From Stigmatella erecta (GTDB lineage: Bacteria > Myxococcota > Myxococcia > Myxococcales > Myxococcaceae), in the NCBI RefSeq assembly GCF_900111745.1, contig NZ_FOIJ01000014.1, positions 160,749-224,748 of the forward strand: 64,000 nucleotides of DNA. The letters run 5' to 3'. The position numbers and the translations under genes were made by a program. Every line of letters starts with the position of its first letter. The first letter of the stretch is position 1. Below the pieces are notes generated by a model. That model ran no database searches, was not told the origin of the DNA, and saw nothing but the letters and a program-made list of their open reading frames with translations. Shown piece after piece: positions 16,601 to 25,449 of this stretch.

Positions 16601-19110
16601 GGCAGGGTCTCCGTGGCGGTGGCCTCGTTGGCCTCGGGGGCGGCGGCGCCGCCCAGGCCGTGCAGGGCCATCAGCCGGTCACGCCACTCGCGGGCCACCG
16701 CCACGCGGGGGCCACCAGCGGTCAGGTATCGGCGGTAGGACTCCACCGCCTCGGAAACTTCACCGCGGCGCTGGGCGTCGATGCCGAGGTTGAACGAGGC
16801 CATGGGCACCGAGGCCTCCAGCTTGCGCCACACGGCCGCGGCGTCGGCGTGCTTGCGCTTGCCGTAGGTCACGCACGCGAGGTTGTGCTGCAGCGCGGCG
16901 TCCTCCTGCGCGCTGGCCAGCGCGGCCTTGAAGGCCTTCTCGGCCAGCTTGAAGTTGCCCGTGGCGTAGGCGCGCTCCCCCTCGAGCCGGTGGAGCGAGT
17001 TGGCCAGCGAGGCAATCCACTTGGCCTGCCAGGACGAGGGCTTCTTCGAGGCGGCGGCCAGCGCCTTGCGCGCGAAGGGCACCTGGCCCTTGCGGTAGAG
17101 GACGTACGCCTCCGCCAGGGCGCGCGTGTTGGGCTCGGCCCAGGTGGGCATGGGCGTCAGCGCGCGCTTGAGGAGGGGGCTGGCCTCGGCGAAGCGGCCC
17201 TGCTCGGCGTGGACGAGCGCCCGGGTGAGCAGCGCCAGCTTGGCCAGGTCCTGCTGCTTGGACAGGTTGAACTTCTCCGTCAGGTCCACGTCCTTGCGCG
17301 CGTTCTCCACGTCGCCGGTCTCCAGGCGCGTGAGCGCGCGGCGCAGCAGCATGAGCGGCAGGTTGGCCTCCGCCAGTTGCCGGGCCGCCTTGGAGGGGCC
17401 CGGCTCGGTGAGGCGCTCCACCGCGTCATCCACGCGGCCCAGCTCCACCTCCGCGAGCGCCGCGCCCACGGACACATCCGCCAGGTCCGAGGGCTCCTCG
17501 GTGCGCTTCTCGGCCTGGATGAAGGCGCGCAGCGCGGCCTCGGCGTTGCCCTCGCCCAGGTACGCGTAGCCCAGCAGCCAGTGCTCGCGCCAGGTGGCGC
17601 CCTCCAGCGTCACGCCCTGCTCCAGCACCGGCCGGGCCTGCGCGAAGGCGCGCTGCTCCAGCAGCGCCGCGCCCAGCCTGCGGGACATGGCCGCGCTGCG
17701 CTCGAGATCGAACGCCCGGCGCAGATCCCTCACCGCGTCATCCATGCGGCTGGTGTCCGCGCGGCCCCGCGCCCGGTGCGCCAGCGCCTGGGCCAGCCAG
17801 TGCTGGGCCACCTCGTGCTGGGGCTCCACCCGGAGCGCGTTGGCGTAGTCCTCGATGGCCTGGTCCCACTGGCCGGTGGCGAAGTGGTCCGCGCCCAGCA
17901 GCACGTGGCCCAGGGCCTGCTGCGGGGCCATCTCCACGAGGCGCCGGTGCACTTCCACCGCGCGCTGGAAGCGGCCCGCGCGGCGGTTAACGGAGCCCAG
18001 CGACGCCCACAGCTCCAGGTTGCCGCCGTCCTTCTCCAGCGCGGCCTCGAGGTACTTGATGGCCTCCTCGTTGCGCCCCTGCGCCTGCAGGGCCTTGCCC
18101 ACGGCGATCTGCGCGGCCACCACGCCGGGCGCCATCTCCAGCACCTTGCGGAACTGGGCCTCGGCCTCCTTGGGCTGCTTCTGCGCGAGCCGCACGTCGC
18201 CCAGCAGCAGGTGCGCCGAGGCGGTGCCCTCCAGCTTCACCAGCGCCAGGGCCTGCGTCTCCGCGCCCGCCACGTTGCCCTCGCGCAGGAACATCCGGCC
18301 CAGGCGCTCCTTGGGCTCCTTGGCCTGAGGGAAGCGCTCCACGAGCCCTTCCACCAGCCGCAGCGCGTCCTCCTCCTTGCCCTCCAGCTCCAGCACGGAG
18401 GCCAGGCCCATCTGCGCGGTGACGGACTCGGGCCGTCCCTTCTGGGCCTGCTGGAAGGCCGCGCGCGCGGCGGCCACGTCCCGGCGCAGGAGCTGGCCCT
18501 GGCCGATGAGCTCGTGGATCTGGTAGTCGTTGACGGCCAGCTTCGGGGGCCGCTGCGCCAGGTACTGCTGGAACTTGGCGATGGCCAGGTCCCCGCGCCG
18601 GCCGTGCAGGTAGTACGAGCCCAGGTAGTAGTTGACGATGAGGTGCTCGGGGGCGTTGGCCTCGGACACCTTCTCCAGGAGCGGCACCGCCTCCTGGAAG
18701 CGGCGCAGCTTGAAGAACGCCACGCCCAGCGGGAACGTCAGCGCGATGTCCTCGGGGTTGGCGGCGCTCAGCACCGGCAGCTTCGCGGCGGTGCGGGCAT
18801 AGTCGTTCAGCGCGTTGGCCGAGGCGCCCAGGCCCGCGCCGGCCGCGGCCGAGTTGGGATCGATGGCCAGCGCCTGCTCGAAGAGCTGGAGCGCCTTGCG
18901 GTGCTTCTCCTCCGCCTCCTTCTTGTTGCCCGAGGCGATGGCGGCGCTGGCCGCCACCTGCACGGTCTCCGCCTCCTTCACCAGGAGCTGGGACTCGGTG
19001 AGCGGCGGCGGACGGTACTGGGCGAAGGCCACCGGGCCCGAGAGCAAAGAGGAGAGGGCCAGCGCCGCGGCAAGGCGGCGCGCCGAGGGGGGTCTAGACA
19101 TGCGGCTCAT
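16597..19110 (-). CDS. Large exported TPR-repeat protein
   Basis: About 837 residues from the ATG at 19108-19110 (a second ATG is three codons later), giving a signal peptide that ends near FAQ. The mature protein is almost entirely tetratricopeptide repeats: successive 34-residue helical pairs with typical A-x-G-x-L and Y-A-L-P positions, for example EAEEKHRKALQLFEQALAID, covering about residues 30-820. TPR solenoids are protein-binding scaffolds; here it would sit in the periplasm or at the inner face of the outer membrane. It begins 14 bp after the phosphatase stop and overlaps the PhnD-like gene by 4 bp, so it is probably a stoichiometric member of the same complex. The ligand cannot be deduced. 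Confidence 0.85.
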   Translation of the reverse strand: MSRMSRPPSARRLAAALALSSLLSGPVAFAQYRPPPLTESQLLVKEAETVQVAASAAIASGNKKEAEEKHRKALQLFEQALAIDPNSAAAGAGLGASANALNDYARTAAKLPVLSAANPEDIALTFPLGVAFFKLRRFQEAVPLLEKVSEANAPEHLIVNYYLGSYYLHGRRGDLAIAKFQQYLAQRPPKLAVNDYQIHELIGQGQLLRRDVAAARAAFQQAQKGRPESVTAQMGLASVLELEGKEEDALRLVEGLVERFPQAKEPKERLGRMFLREGNVAGAETQALALVKLEGTASAHLLLGDVRLAQKQPKEAEAQFRKVLEMAPGVVAAQIAVGKALQAQGRNEEAIKYLEAALEKDGGNLELWASLGSVNRRAGRFQRAVEVHRRLVEMAPQQALGHVLLGADHFATGQWDQAIEDYANALRVEPQHEVAQHWLAQALAHRARGRADTSRMDDAVRDLRRAFDLERSAAMSRRLGAALLEQRAFAQARPVLEQGVTLEGATWREHWLLGYAYLGEGNAEAALRAFIQAEKRTEEPSDLADVSVGAALAEVELGRVDDAVERLTEPGPSKAARQLAEANLPLMLLRRALTRLETGDVENARKDVDLTEKFNLSKQQDLAKLALLTRALVHAEQGRFAEASPLLKRALTPMPTWAEPNTRALAEAYVLYRKGQVPFARKALAAASKKPSSWQAKWIASLANSLHRLEGERAYATGNFKLAEKAFKAALASAQEDAALQHNLACVTYGKRKHADAAAVWRKLEASVPMASFNLGIDAQRRGEVSEAVESYRRYLTAGGPRVAVAREWRDRLMALHGLGGAAAPEANEATATETLP

Positions 19111-19123
19111 TCGGTTTCCAGGC

Positions 19124-20893
19124 TTAGGAGGCAGTGCTGAACTCGGCGACGACGACGGTGATGTCATCGCGTTGCGGTTGACCCGCGCTGAAGGCGCGCA
19201 CGTCCGCCAGGATGGCGTCGCGCAGGCCCTCGGCGGTGAGCTGGGCGTTGTTCTGGACGGCGGCGCCCAGGCGCTGGGTGCCATAGAGCTTGCCGGCCGC
19301 GTCGCGGGCCTCGGTGAGCCCGTCCGTGTACCAGACGATGATGTCGCCGGGGCGCAGCTGGGCCTGGCGCGAGGAGTACTGAGAGGACACGGAGGCGCCC
19401 AGCAGCGGCCCGCGGGCGGGCAGCGAGGCGAACTGCCCGGACAGGCGGTTGTAGACGCACGCGGCCGGGTGGCCGCCCGCCGCGTAGTCGATGAGGCCCG
19501 TGTGCACGTCGATGACGGCCAGGGCGCTGGACATCTGGTACTCGCCGCGGCCCAGGTGGGCCAGGGTGATGTTGAGCGCGCTGATGAGCACCTGGGAGTT
19601 GAGCTGATCCGGCTCGCGCATCGTCATGGCCGAGGCGAACCCGCTGGTGGCGCTGGTGGCCACCAGCGCCGTGGACAGGCCGTGGCCGGTGACATCGCCC
19701 ACGCCCACCACCACGCGCTGCTCGTCCAGGGGCGCACGGAACCACCAGTCGCCGCCGCACGCATCCGCGGTGATGACGACGCCCGCCATGCGCATGGTGC
19801 CCATCTGGAAGGCCTCGCGGCCCGGCAGCAGCGTCTCCTGGACGGTGCGCGCCAGCGACACCTCGCGCTCCAGCTGCGCCTTGGAGCGCACGTCCTCCAG
19901 GAGGACCTTGATGCGCTCGGCCATGTGGTTGAACACGAGGCTCAGGGTGCGCACCTCGCGCCCGGCGCCCGTGGCCTGGCCCGCGCGGGCGCTCAAGTCG
20001 CCCGCGGCCAGCTGCATCACCCGCCGCGTCAGCACGCCCAGGGGGCGGGTGATGCGGCGGCTCTGGATGGCGGCCACCACGCTGGCCAGCAGCACGAAGC
20101 CCAGCCCCAGGATGAGCGCGTTGCGGATGGTGGTGCGCAGCGCCTCGTCCTTGTTGTCCTTGAGCACCTGGAGCTGGTGCTGGAGCTCGTCGAGCGAGTA
20201 GCTGATGACGATGAGCCCCTTGCCGCTCTGGGAGCCGTAGTCGAGCGGCTCCTGGAACTCGTAGACGGGCCGGTTCTTGAAGACCGCGCCCTGGATGGCC
20301 CGCTCGGCCTTGCGGCCGCCCGAGGCGGTGCCCAGCTTGGCGTCCGGATCCGAGTCGGCCACCAGGAGGCTTTCCGCGTCGAACATCTGCACGCGGAGGA
20401 TGTTGCGGTTGGCCGCGATGATGGCGCGCGCCACGTCCGTCAGGAACGCGTAGTTGTTGTCGCGCAGGGACGTGGCGGAGGTGAGCGCCAGGGTGTGGCT
20501 CACCGTCTGGCCCAGCTCGCGCGCGTGGTTCTGGGTCCGCTCGGTGAAGGTGGCCGAGGCCTCCTCGAACTGGGACGTGGTGGACACCGCCGAGAGCGCC
20601 GTCAGCAGGCCGACGATGACCAGCACGAGCGCCGCGGTGGTGAACAGGAGGATCTGATCCAGCCGCAGCCCGCGGATGGAGGCGACATCGGGCAGCTCGC
20701 CCGCCTCCAGCGGCGCCACGATGGTGCCCGTCATCTCTCCGGCCACCGGCGCGGCGACGGTCGTGCTGGTGAACTGCGCGTGCTGATGCGTGCCGGTGTG
20801 CTCGTACCGGGGGACAGTACCCGTCGCCCGGGAGGGCAGTGCCTCGGAAGCGGTGTCCTCGGGGGCAGGGGCAAGGCGTGTATTCGTCTTCAA
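19124..20893 (-). CDS. Membrane SpoIIE/RsbU-type PP2C phosphatase with periplasmic sensor and HAMP domains
   Basis: A 589-residue protein: a cytoplasmic 78-residue leader, TM1 at about 80-102, a periplasmic Cache-like sensor segment (about 103-255), TM2 about 256-276, HAMP about 277-330, a helical linker, and a PP2C-type phosphatase (about 355-585). The catalytic metal residues are visible in GGD (380-382), GDVTGHG (399-405), YTDGLTEA and QRDDITVVV. Such phosphatases dephosphorylate STAS-domain proteins that RsbW-type kinases phosphorylate. It is the first gene of the six-gene array whose last two genes encode exactly such partners. An 8-bp inverted repeat lies 71-90 bp upstream. Confidence 0.92.
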   Translation of the reverse strand: MKTNTRLAPAPEDTASEALPSRATGTVPRYEHTGTHQHAQFTSTTVAAPVAGEMTGTIVAPLEAGELPDVASIRGLRLDQILLFTTAALVLVIVGLLTALSAVSTTSQFEEASATFTERTQNHARELGQTVSHTLALTSATSLRDNNYAFLTDVARAIIAANRNILRVQMFDAESLLVADSDPDAKLGTASGGRKAERAIQGAVFKNRPVYEFQEPLDYGSQSGKGLIVISYSLDELQHQLQVLKDNKDEALRTTIRNALILGLGFVLLASVVAAIQSRRITRPLGVLTRRVMQLAAGDLSARAGQATGAGREVRTLSLVFNHMAERIKVLLEDVRSKAQLEREVSLARTVQETLLPGREAFQMGTMRMAGVVITADACGGDWWFRAPLDEQRVVVGVGDVTGHGLSTALVATSATSGFASAMTMREPDQLNSQVLISALNITLAHLGRGEYQMSSALAVIDVHTGLIDYAAGGHPAACVYNRLSGQFASLPARGPLLGASVSSQYSSRQAQLRPGDIIVWYTDGLTEARDAAGKLYGTQRLGAAVQNNAQLTAEGLRDAILADVRAFSAGQPQRDDITVVVAEFSTAS

Positions 20894-20963
20894 GGACCCA
20901 CCTGGCTGCAGGCCGCGAGAGGGGAACGCGGCCCATCTGAAGAAAAAGTTTGCATGACTCTAG

Positions 20964-20983
20964 CGCACTTGAACACAAGTGCG
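20964..20983. promoter_or_regulatory. Perfect 8-bp inverted repeat, candidate operator of the phosphatase/TonB/STAS-kinase array
   Basis: CGCACTTG-AACA-CAAGTGCG. The arms are perfect and the spacer is 4 nt, so half-site centres are about 12 bp apart, near one helical turn. It has no T-tract. Its position upstream of the first gene of the array suggests a dimeric regulator site. Confidence 0.45.
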
Positions 20984-21212
20984 AGTCCCCGGGCTTTCCA
21001 GGCTCGCGGACAGGGGCGGCTCCCCGGATTCACCGCTTCTCCCACGCAATTGTCACAGATCTCGCGCCCCTGGCGCGAAACCAGGGCCCTGCCTGCCTGC
21101 TGTCCGGGCGGGCCTCACGGGCGTTCCGGGCAGGGCTTGACGGGGCCTCGCCGGTTGCCGCAACGCGGCACCCCACTCCGTCGCTCCAAAAACATCTCCG
21201 TGCGCGCGGCGC

Positions 21213-21242
21213 TTGAGTGCACCGGCCGGCTTTGGGTTATAG
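21213..21242 (+). promoter_or_regulatory. Sigma70-like promoter for the branched-chain dehydrogenase genes
   Basis: TTGAGT at 21213-21218 and TTATAG at 21237-21242, 18 bp apart, about 33 bp before the GTG start. A GAGAGGAAG-like ribosome site lies between. The match is reasonable for a GC-rich genome but untested. Confidence 0.35.
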
Positions 21243-21274
21243 GGAGCGCTCTCCCATTCGAGAGGAAGCCGCGC

Positions 21275-22288
21275 GTGTCACGACCCCGCCTGCTCAATCG
21301 CGAAGAAGCGTCCGCTCCGCTCACGCTCGACCGGGAGCTGCTCGTCCGCATCCATGATCTGATGGTGAAGGCGCGCGTCCTCGAGGAGCGCCTCATCCAG
21401 ATGTACAAGCAGGGCCATGGGTTCTTCTGGATTGGCGGCCCCGGCGAGGAGGCGTTCAACGTCCCGCTCGGGCTGCTCATGAAGAAGGGCCAGGGGCCCG
21501 CCTTCGACTACCTGCACGCGCACTACCGGCAGTCGGCCACGATGCTGGCGCTGGGCGAGGAGCCCATCGGGGCCCTGCGGCAGATGAAGAACACCGCCTC
21601 GGACCCGTACTCGGGCGGGCGCAACTTCGCGGGCCACTTCTCCAAGCGGGAGTGGAACATCGCCCCCGTCTCCTCCCCCATCGAGGTGCAGTACGCCATC
21701 GCCCCGGGCACGGCCATGGCCCAGAAGCGGCACGGCGGCGACGGCATCACCATCGTCACCGGCGGCGACGCCGGCACGGCCGAGGGCGACTTCGCCTCCT
21801 GCCTCATCTGGAGCAGCCGCCCCGCCAACCCGCTGCCCATCCTCATCATCGTCACCAACAACCACTGGGGCATCTCCACCTCGGCGGAGGACCAGCACGG
21901 CGAGACGCACGTCGCCGACCGCGGGCGCGCCTTCAACATCCGCAGCAAGACCATCAACGGAAATGATCCCGTCACCTCCTACCGCGAGCTGAAGGAGGCG
22001 ATGGAGTACGTGCGCCAGGAGCGCAAGCCGTTCCTGCTGGAGGCCCAGGTGTCGCGCCTGTACGGCCACTCCTCCGCCTCCGGGGCCAACTTCGTCACCC
22101 ACGAGGTGGACTGTCTCAAGGAGTTCGAGACCCGGCTGGAGGGCGAGGGCGTGCTGACCCGGGAGCAGATGGACGCGCTGCGCAACCGCTACACCGAGGA
22201 GCTCGCCGCGGCGGCGCGCCTCGTCCGGGACGAGCCCCTGCCCGGTCCCGAAACCCTCTGGAACCACGTCTACGCGGAGAAGAAATAA
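21275..22288 (+). CDS. bkdA: Branched-chain 2-oxoacid dehydrogenase E1 alpha subunit
   Basis: 337 residues from the GTG at 21275, placed 8 bp after an AGAGGAAG ribosome site. It is the thiamine-diphosphate E1 alpha chain: HDLMVKARVLEERL at the start, the phosphorylation-loop-like region HFSKREWNI, the TPP/Mg segment GGDAGTAEGDF...NNHWGIST near residues 165-203 and SRLYGHSSAS later. With the beta subunit it decarboxylates branched 2-oxoacids to acyl-CoA; in myxobacteria this feeds iso-branched fatty acids and secondary-metabolite starters. The beta gene begins 2 bp after the stop, so they form an operon. E2 and E3 genes are not in the window. Pyruvate specificity cannot be excluded, but the motif style favours branched substrates. 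Confidence 0.87.
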   Translation: MSRPRLLNREEASAPLTLDRELLVRIHDLMVKARVLEERLIQMYKQGHGFFWIGGPGEEAFNVPLGLLMKKGQGPAFDYLHAHYRQSATMLALGEEPIGALRQMKNTASDPYSGGRNFAGHFSKREWNIAPVSSPIEVQYAIAPGTAMAQKRHGGDGITIVTGGDAGTAEGDFASCLIWSSRPANPLPILIIVTNNHWGISTSAEDQHGETHVADRGRAFNIRSKTINGNDPVTSYRELKEAMEYVRQERKPFLLEAQVSRLYGHSSASGANFVTHEVDCLKEFETRLEGEGVLTREQMDALRNRYTEELAAAARLVRDEPLPGPETLWNHVYAEKK

Positions 22289-22290
22289 CC

Positions 22291-23346
22291 ATGGCCAACA
22301 TGGCACAGGCCATCCGGATGGCCCTGCACTACGCCGAGGAGAACCTCGGTGTGATGGACATCTTCGGCGAGGACGTGGGCCCGCCCCTGGGCGGCGTCTT
22401 CACGGTGACGCAAGGGCTCAAGAACGCCTGGAACACCCCGCTGGACGAGCGCGGCATCATCGGCACCGCCATTGGCCTGGCCATGGCGGGCCAGCGCCCC
22501 GTGGCGGAGATCCAGTTCGCCGACTACATCTTCAACACCATCGACCTGCTGAAGGTCGCCGGCAACACGTGCTGGGCCAGCAACGGCGACTGGAACCTGC
22601 CCATGGTGGTGAAGACGCCCGTGGGCAGCGGCATCCGCGGCTCCATCTACCACTCGCACTCGTTCGATGCGACGGCCACCCACATCCCGGGCTGGAAGAT
22701 CGTCATCCCCTCCAACCCGCTGGATGCCTACGGGCTGATGATCTCCGCCTGCCAGGAGCTCAACCCCGTCATGTTCCTGGAGCCCAAGGCGCTGCTGCGC
22801 GTCAAGGGCGAGGAGCGCCTCCCCGGCGAGCCGGAGGACGAGCGGCAGCTGTCGAAGATGATCGACGCGCCGCTGGGGGATCGCTCGGCGTGGAAGCCGC
22901 AGTGGCCCGCGCTGGAGCCGTACGCGGTGCCCATTGGCCAGGGCAAGGTGGTGCGCGAGGGCACCCAACTCACGGTGGTCAGCTACGGGCGCACCCTGCC
23001 CCTGTGCGCCAAGGCCGCCGACGCCCTGCGCGAGGAGGGGGTGAGCGCGGAGGTCATCGACCTGCGCTCGCTGTGGCCCTACGACTGGGAGCTCATCCGC
23101 CGCTCCATCGAGAAGACGGGGCGCGTGCTCTTCGTGAACGAGGACACCGAGGTGACGAACTTCGGCGAGCACCTGGTGCGCCGCACCGTGGAGGAGCTGT
23201 TCTACAAGCTGCTCGCCCCGCCCAGGCTGCTCGCGGGCAAGTTCCTGCCCGGCATCGGCCTGGCCGACCCGCTGGAAATGGCCTCCGTGCCGCAGCTCGC
23301 GGACATCACCCAGGCCATCCGGGCGCTCTCCACCGAGCAGCCCTGA
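22291..23346 (+). CDS. bkdB: Branched-chain 2-oxoacid dehydrogenase E1 beta subunit
   Basis: A 351-residue E1 beta chain with the transketolase-type pyrimidine-binding domain (MDIFGEDVGPPLGGVFTVT near residue 22, DERGIIGTAIGLAMAGQRPVAEIQFADY near 52) and the C-terminal transketolase domain (VIDLRSLWPYDWE, then ENEDTEV-like sequence). Length is typical (about 325-350). It forms the alpha2beta2 E1 with the preceding gene, 2 bp away. A hairpin at 23373-23403 probably ends the operon. The same window carries leucine-type 2-oxoacid synthesis genes, so both ends of branched acyl metabolism are represented, although 20 kb apart. Confidence 0.9.
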   Translation: MANMAQAIRMALHYAEENLGVMDIFGEDVGPPLGGVFTVTQGLKNAWNTPLDERGIIGTAIGLAMAGQRPVAEIQFADYIFNTIDLLKVAGNTCWASNGDWNLPMVVKTPVGSGIRGSIYHSHSFDATATHIPGWKIVIPSNPLDAYGLMISACQELNPVMFLEPKALLRVKGEERLPGEPEDERQLSKMIDAPLGDRSAWKPQWPALEPYAVPIGQGKVVREGTQLTVVSYGRTLPLCAKAADALREEGVSAEVIDLRSLWPYDWELIRRSIEKTGRVLFVNEDTEVTNFGEHLVRRTVEELFYKLLAPPRLLAGKFLPGIGLADPLEMASVPQLADITQAIRALSTEQP

Positions 23347-23372
23347 GCCGCCAACCCCCTGTTTCGCATGAA

Positions 23373-23403
23373 GCCGCCGTCTCCTGTTTGAAGGAGCGGC
23401 GGC
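23373..23403 (+). terminator. Probable intrinsic terminator after E1 beta
   Basis: A GCCGCCG-T-CTCC arm pairs with GGAGCGGCGGC (one bulged T) around an 8-nt loop, followed by CCCTTTCGCT. The stem is strong but the T-tract is weak. Confidence 0.5.
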
Positions 23404-23427
23404 CCTTTCGCTAGACTCCGGGCCGCC

Positions 23428-23913
23428 ATGCCGCCGTCCACCGCCACCAGCCCGAGTCCTTCGCCCCCCACGGCGACCGTTCCTGGATTTCGCATCCGCC
23501 GCGCCCGCCGGGGCGATGCCGAAGCGCTTGCCTCGCTTCTGCGCGAGCTGGGCTTCCCCGAGGGCTCGGACACCCAGACGGTGCACTGGGTCACCAGCCA
23601 TCCGGAGATCGAAATCTTCGTGGCGTGTGATGCCCAGGACCGGCCCGTGGGGATGATCAGCCTCTCGCACCGGCCCCAGCTGCGGCTCAAGGGCCGCATC
23701 GCCACGGTGGACGAGCTGGTGGTGACCGAGACCTGGCGCCGGCGCGGCGTGGGCCGGGCGCTGCTGCTGCACGCCATCGAGCGCACGCGCGTGCTGAGCG
23801 TGAAGCGGCTGGAGCTGGCGGCGCGCAGCGCCCAGGGCGACGGCCTGGCGCGCTTCTACCAGGCCTGCGGCTTCGTCGAGGACTGCATGGTGTTCCACCA
23901 CGGCGGCGCCTAG
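23428..23913 (+). CDS. GNAT-family N-acetyltransferase
   Basis: A 161-residue single-domain GNAT. After about 25 Pro/Ser/Thr-rich residues comes FRIRRARRGDAEALASLLRELG (motif C/D), then the strand ATVDELVVTETWRRRGVGRALL, which includes the acetyl-CoA pyrophosphate loop RRRGVG near residue 106, and the ending GLARFYQACGFVED. The substrate could be a small amine, an antibiotic or a protein; nothing indicates which. It stands alone downstream of the E1 genes and converges on the PilZ gene 13 bp away. Confidence 0.88.
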   Translation: MPPSTATSPSPSPPTATVPGFRIRRARRGDAEALASLLRELGFPEGSDTQTVHWVTSHPEIEIFVACDAQDRPVGMISLSHRPQLRLKGRIATVDELVVTETWRRRGVGRALLLHAIERTRVLSVKRLELAARSAQGDGLARFYQACGFVEDCMVFHHGGA

Positions 23914-23926
23914 CGCGCCCGCGCCC

Positions 23927-24289
23927 CTAGCGCTTGATGTTCTGCACCACGCGCTGGAGCCGGAGGCGGTCGCCCTCGCTCACGTCCGTGAAGCGCACGC
24001 CGATGGCCTCGGACTCGTCACGCACCCAGGCGATGACGCCCTGGAGCTGGAAGGCCTCCCCGTCGATGCTCATCTCCACGGTCACCGGCGAGCCCACGTC
24101 GTAGGCCTTCTGGGTGCGCAGGCACAGCCCCCCCGCCGAGATGTTCAGCGAGTAGGCGCGCAGCGCCCGGGCCGCGTCCTGCTTCTGAGCGAACCGGACC
24201 TCGAACTTCGCGGGGATCCGCTCCTCGGACCGGCGGTTCACCAGCGCTTCATCGTCCAGATCAGGGGCATCTACGCGATGGGTGTTCAT
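23927..24289 (-). CDS. PilZ-domain cyclic-di-GMP-binding protein
   Basis: 120 residues from the ATG at 24287-24289, which follows a GGAGGG ribosome site. The whole protein is a PilZ domain: the RxxxR motif is RSEER at about residues 20-24, and the second motif NISAGG lies near 49-54. Both are intact, so binding of cyclic di-GMP is plausible. Ends in a short basic helix (QRVVQNIKR). Stand-alone PilZ proteins act as c-di-GMP adaptors for motility, polysaccharide or development. No partner gene is adjacent. An upstream in-frame start at 24385 would add 32 Arg-rich residues and lacks support. Confidence 0.88.
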   Translation of the reverse strand: MNTHRVDAPDLDDEALVNRRSEERIPAKFEVRFAQKQDAARALRAYSLNISAGGLCLRTQKAYDVGSPVTVEMSIDGEAFQLQGVIAWVRDESEAIGVRFTDVSEGDRLRLQRVVQNIKR

Positions 24290-24477
24290 ACGGGCCGGAC
24301 CCTCCCAGGCAAAGCGCTTCGAATCAACGGCCCTCCTGGCGACTGTGCGCCACCGGGCCTCTGGCCGCCGCGCGGGGAAGCGCAAGTGTCGGCTGTCTTC
24401 CAGCCCAGGTTCAAGGGCTCCCTGTGAGCCGCCGCATCGTGTAAGCCCGCCGGATTCTTTTCTGGGAGGCAGCTTCG

Positions 24478-25341
24478 ATGCGCGCGCACCCGATCTGGCT
24501 GTGGAGCGCCCTCGTCGCGGGGGTGTTGGGGGGAAGTCTGGGCTGTGACGGAGATGCTTCCGGCAAGCCGGACGCGGGCCTCGACGGGGGCCCGGGCGAT
24601 GGCGGAGACGCGGGGCCCGATGGGGGCCCGTCGGCCTTCACCTGCGATGTACCTCGACAACTGGGGTGTAATCCGGGAGAGCTCTGCCTCTTCTACCGGT
24701 GGGAGAACGGCGTTCAGGGCAGCCGGTGCCTGACGGGCGCGTGTGATCCGGTCCAGCAGGATTGCCCCTCCGGACAGCGGTGCACCTACGTGCGCACGGC
24801 GGACAAGACCGAGCGGGCGTGCGTGGAGGACGGCACCGCGGACGAGGGAAACCCGTGCCAGCTGAGCGGCCCGGCCGAGGGCCAGGGGATCGACACCTGC
24901 AAGAAGGGGCTGTTCTGCACGGATGTCCTCCAGGAGGACGGGGGCACGGCGTTCCAGTGCGCGAAGCTCTGCCACGACACGGAGCAGTGCGGCGCCCCGC
25001 TCCAGTGCAACGAGGTGCTCTGGCTGAGCGGCACGCAGGAGACGCCCCTCGTGTGCGGGGGCCAGGCCAAGCCGTGTGACTTGCTGGCCCAGGACTGTGA
25101 GAGCCCCCTGGGGTGCTACCCCACCACGGGCACGCCCAGCTGCGCGAGCCAGGGCTCCCGGGCCGAGGGGGCCCGTTGCGAATTCTCCAACCAGTGCGCA
25201 TTTGGCAGCGCTTGTGTCGGCTCGGGCAGCGAGAAGGCTTGCCGCCCGCTCTGCCGTCTGCCGGAAGGACAGCCCCTGTGTGCCCAGGGGAGCTGCCAGC
25301 CCCTCCAGGGTCATCCGGATGTAGGGGCGTGCATTCCCTGA
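24478..25341 (+). CDS. Cysteine-rich lipoprotein, function unknown
   Basis: A 287-residue protein with a signal peptide and lipobox (GSLGC, Cys23), then a linker of Asp/Gly repeats (DGGPGDGGDAGPDGGP) typical of myxobacterial surface lipoproteins. The remainder has more than 20 cysteines in regularly spaced pairs, reminiscent of small disulfide-rich EGF- or Dickkopf-like modules that myxobacteria use on their surface. No enzyme motif is visible. ATG is at 24478, 9 bp after TGGGAGGCAG, a good ribosome site. Possibly a cell-surface adhesion or recognition protein; this is a guess from composition only. Confidence 0.75.
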   Translation: MRAHPIWLWSALVAGVLGGSLGCDGDASGKPDAGLDGGPGDGGDAGPDGGPSAFTCDVPRQLGCNPGELCLFYRWENGVQGSRCLTGACDPVQQDCPSGQRCTYVRTADKTERACVEDGTADEGNPCQLSGPAEGQGIDTCKKGLFCTDVLQEDGGTAFQCAKLCHDTEQCGAPLQCNEVLWLSGTQETPLVCGGQAKPCDLLAQDCESPLGCYPTTGTPSCASQGSRAEGARCEFSNQCAFGSACVGSGSEKACRPLCRLPEGQPLCAQGSCQPLQGHPDVGACIP

Positions 25342-25449
25342 AGCGGGAATGTAGGTGCCGAGGACAGAGGGGACGTGCCCGGGAGGGTGCGCTCCCCGAA
25401 CGGGGTTGGGATGCCTAGGTTGCAGCCAGGGTGGAATGGGAGGGGTGGG

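Larger units (their letters stand above)
20894..21274. other. Divergent intergenic region between the phosphatase array and the bkd-type genes
   Basis: 381 bp without a credible gene. It must hold promoters for both directions. The phosphatase side has an A/T-rich stretch (20940-20952) and the CGCACTTG palindrome. The dehydrogenase side has a sigma70-like element at 21213-21242. I saw no tRNA or riboswitch-like fold. Confidence 0.6.

Noticed and set aside
18815..21274. In-frame extension upstream of the E1 alpha gene
   Set aside because: It runs antisense through the phosphatase and TPR genes; conserved E1 sequence begins just after the GTG at 21275, which has a ribosome site.
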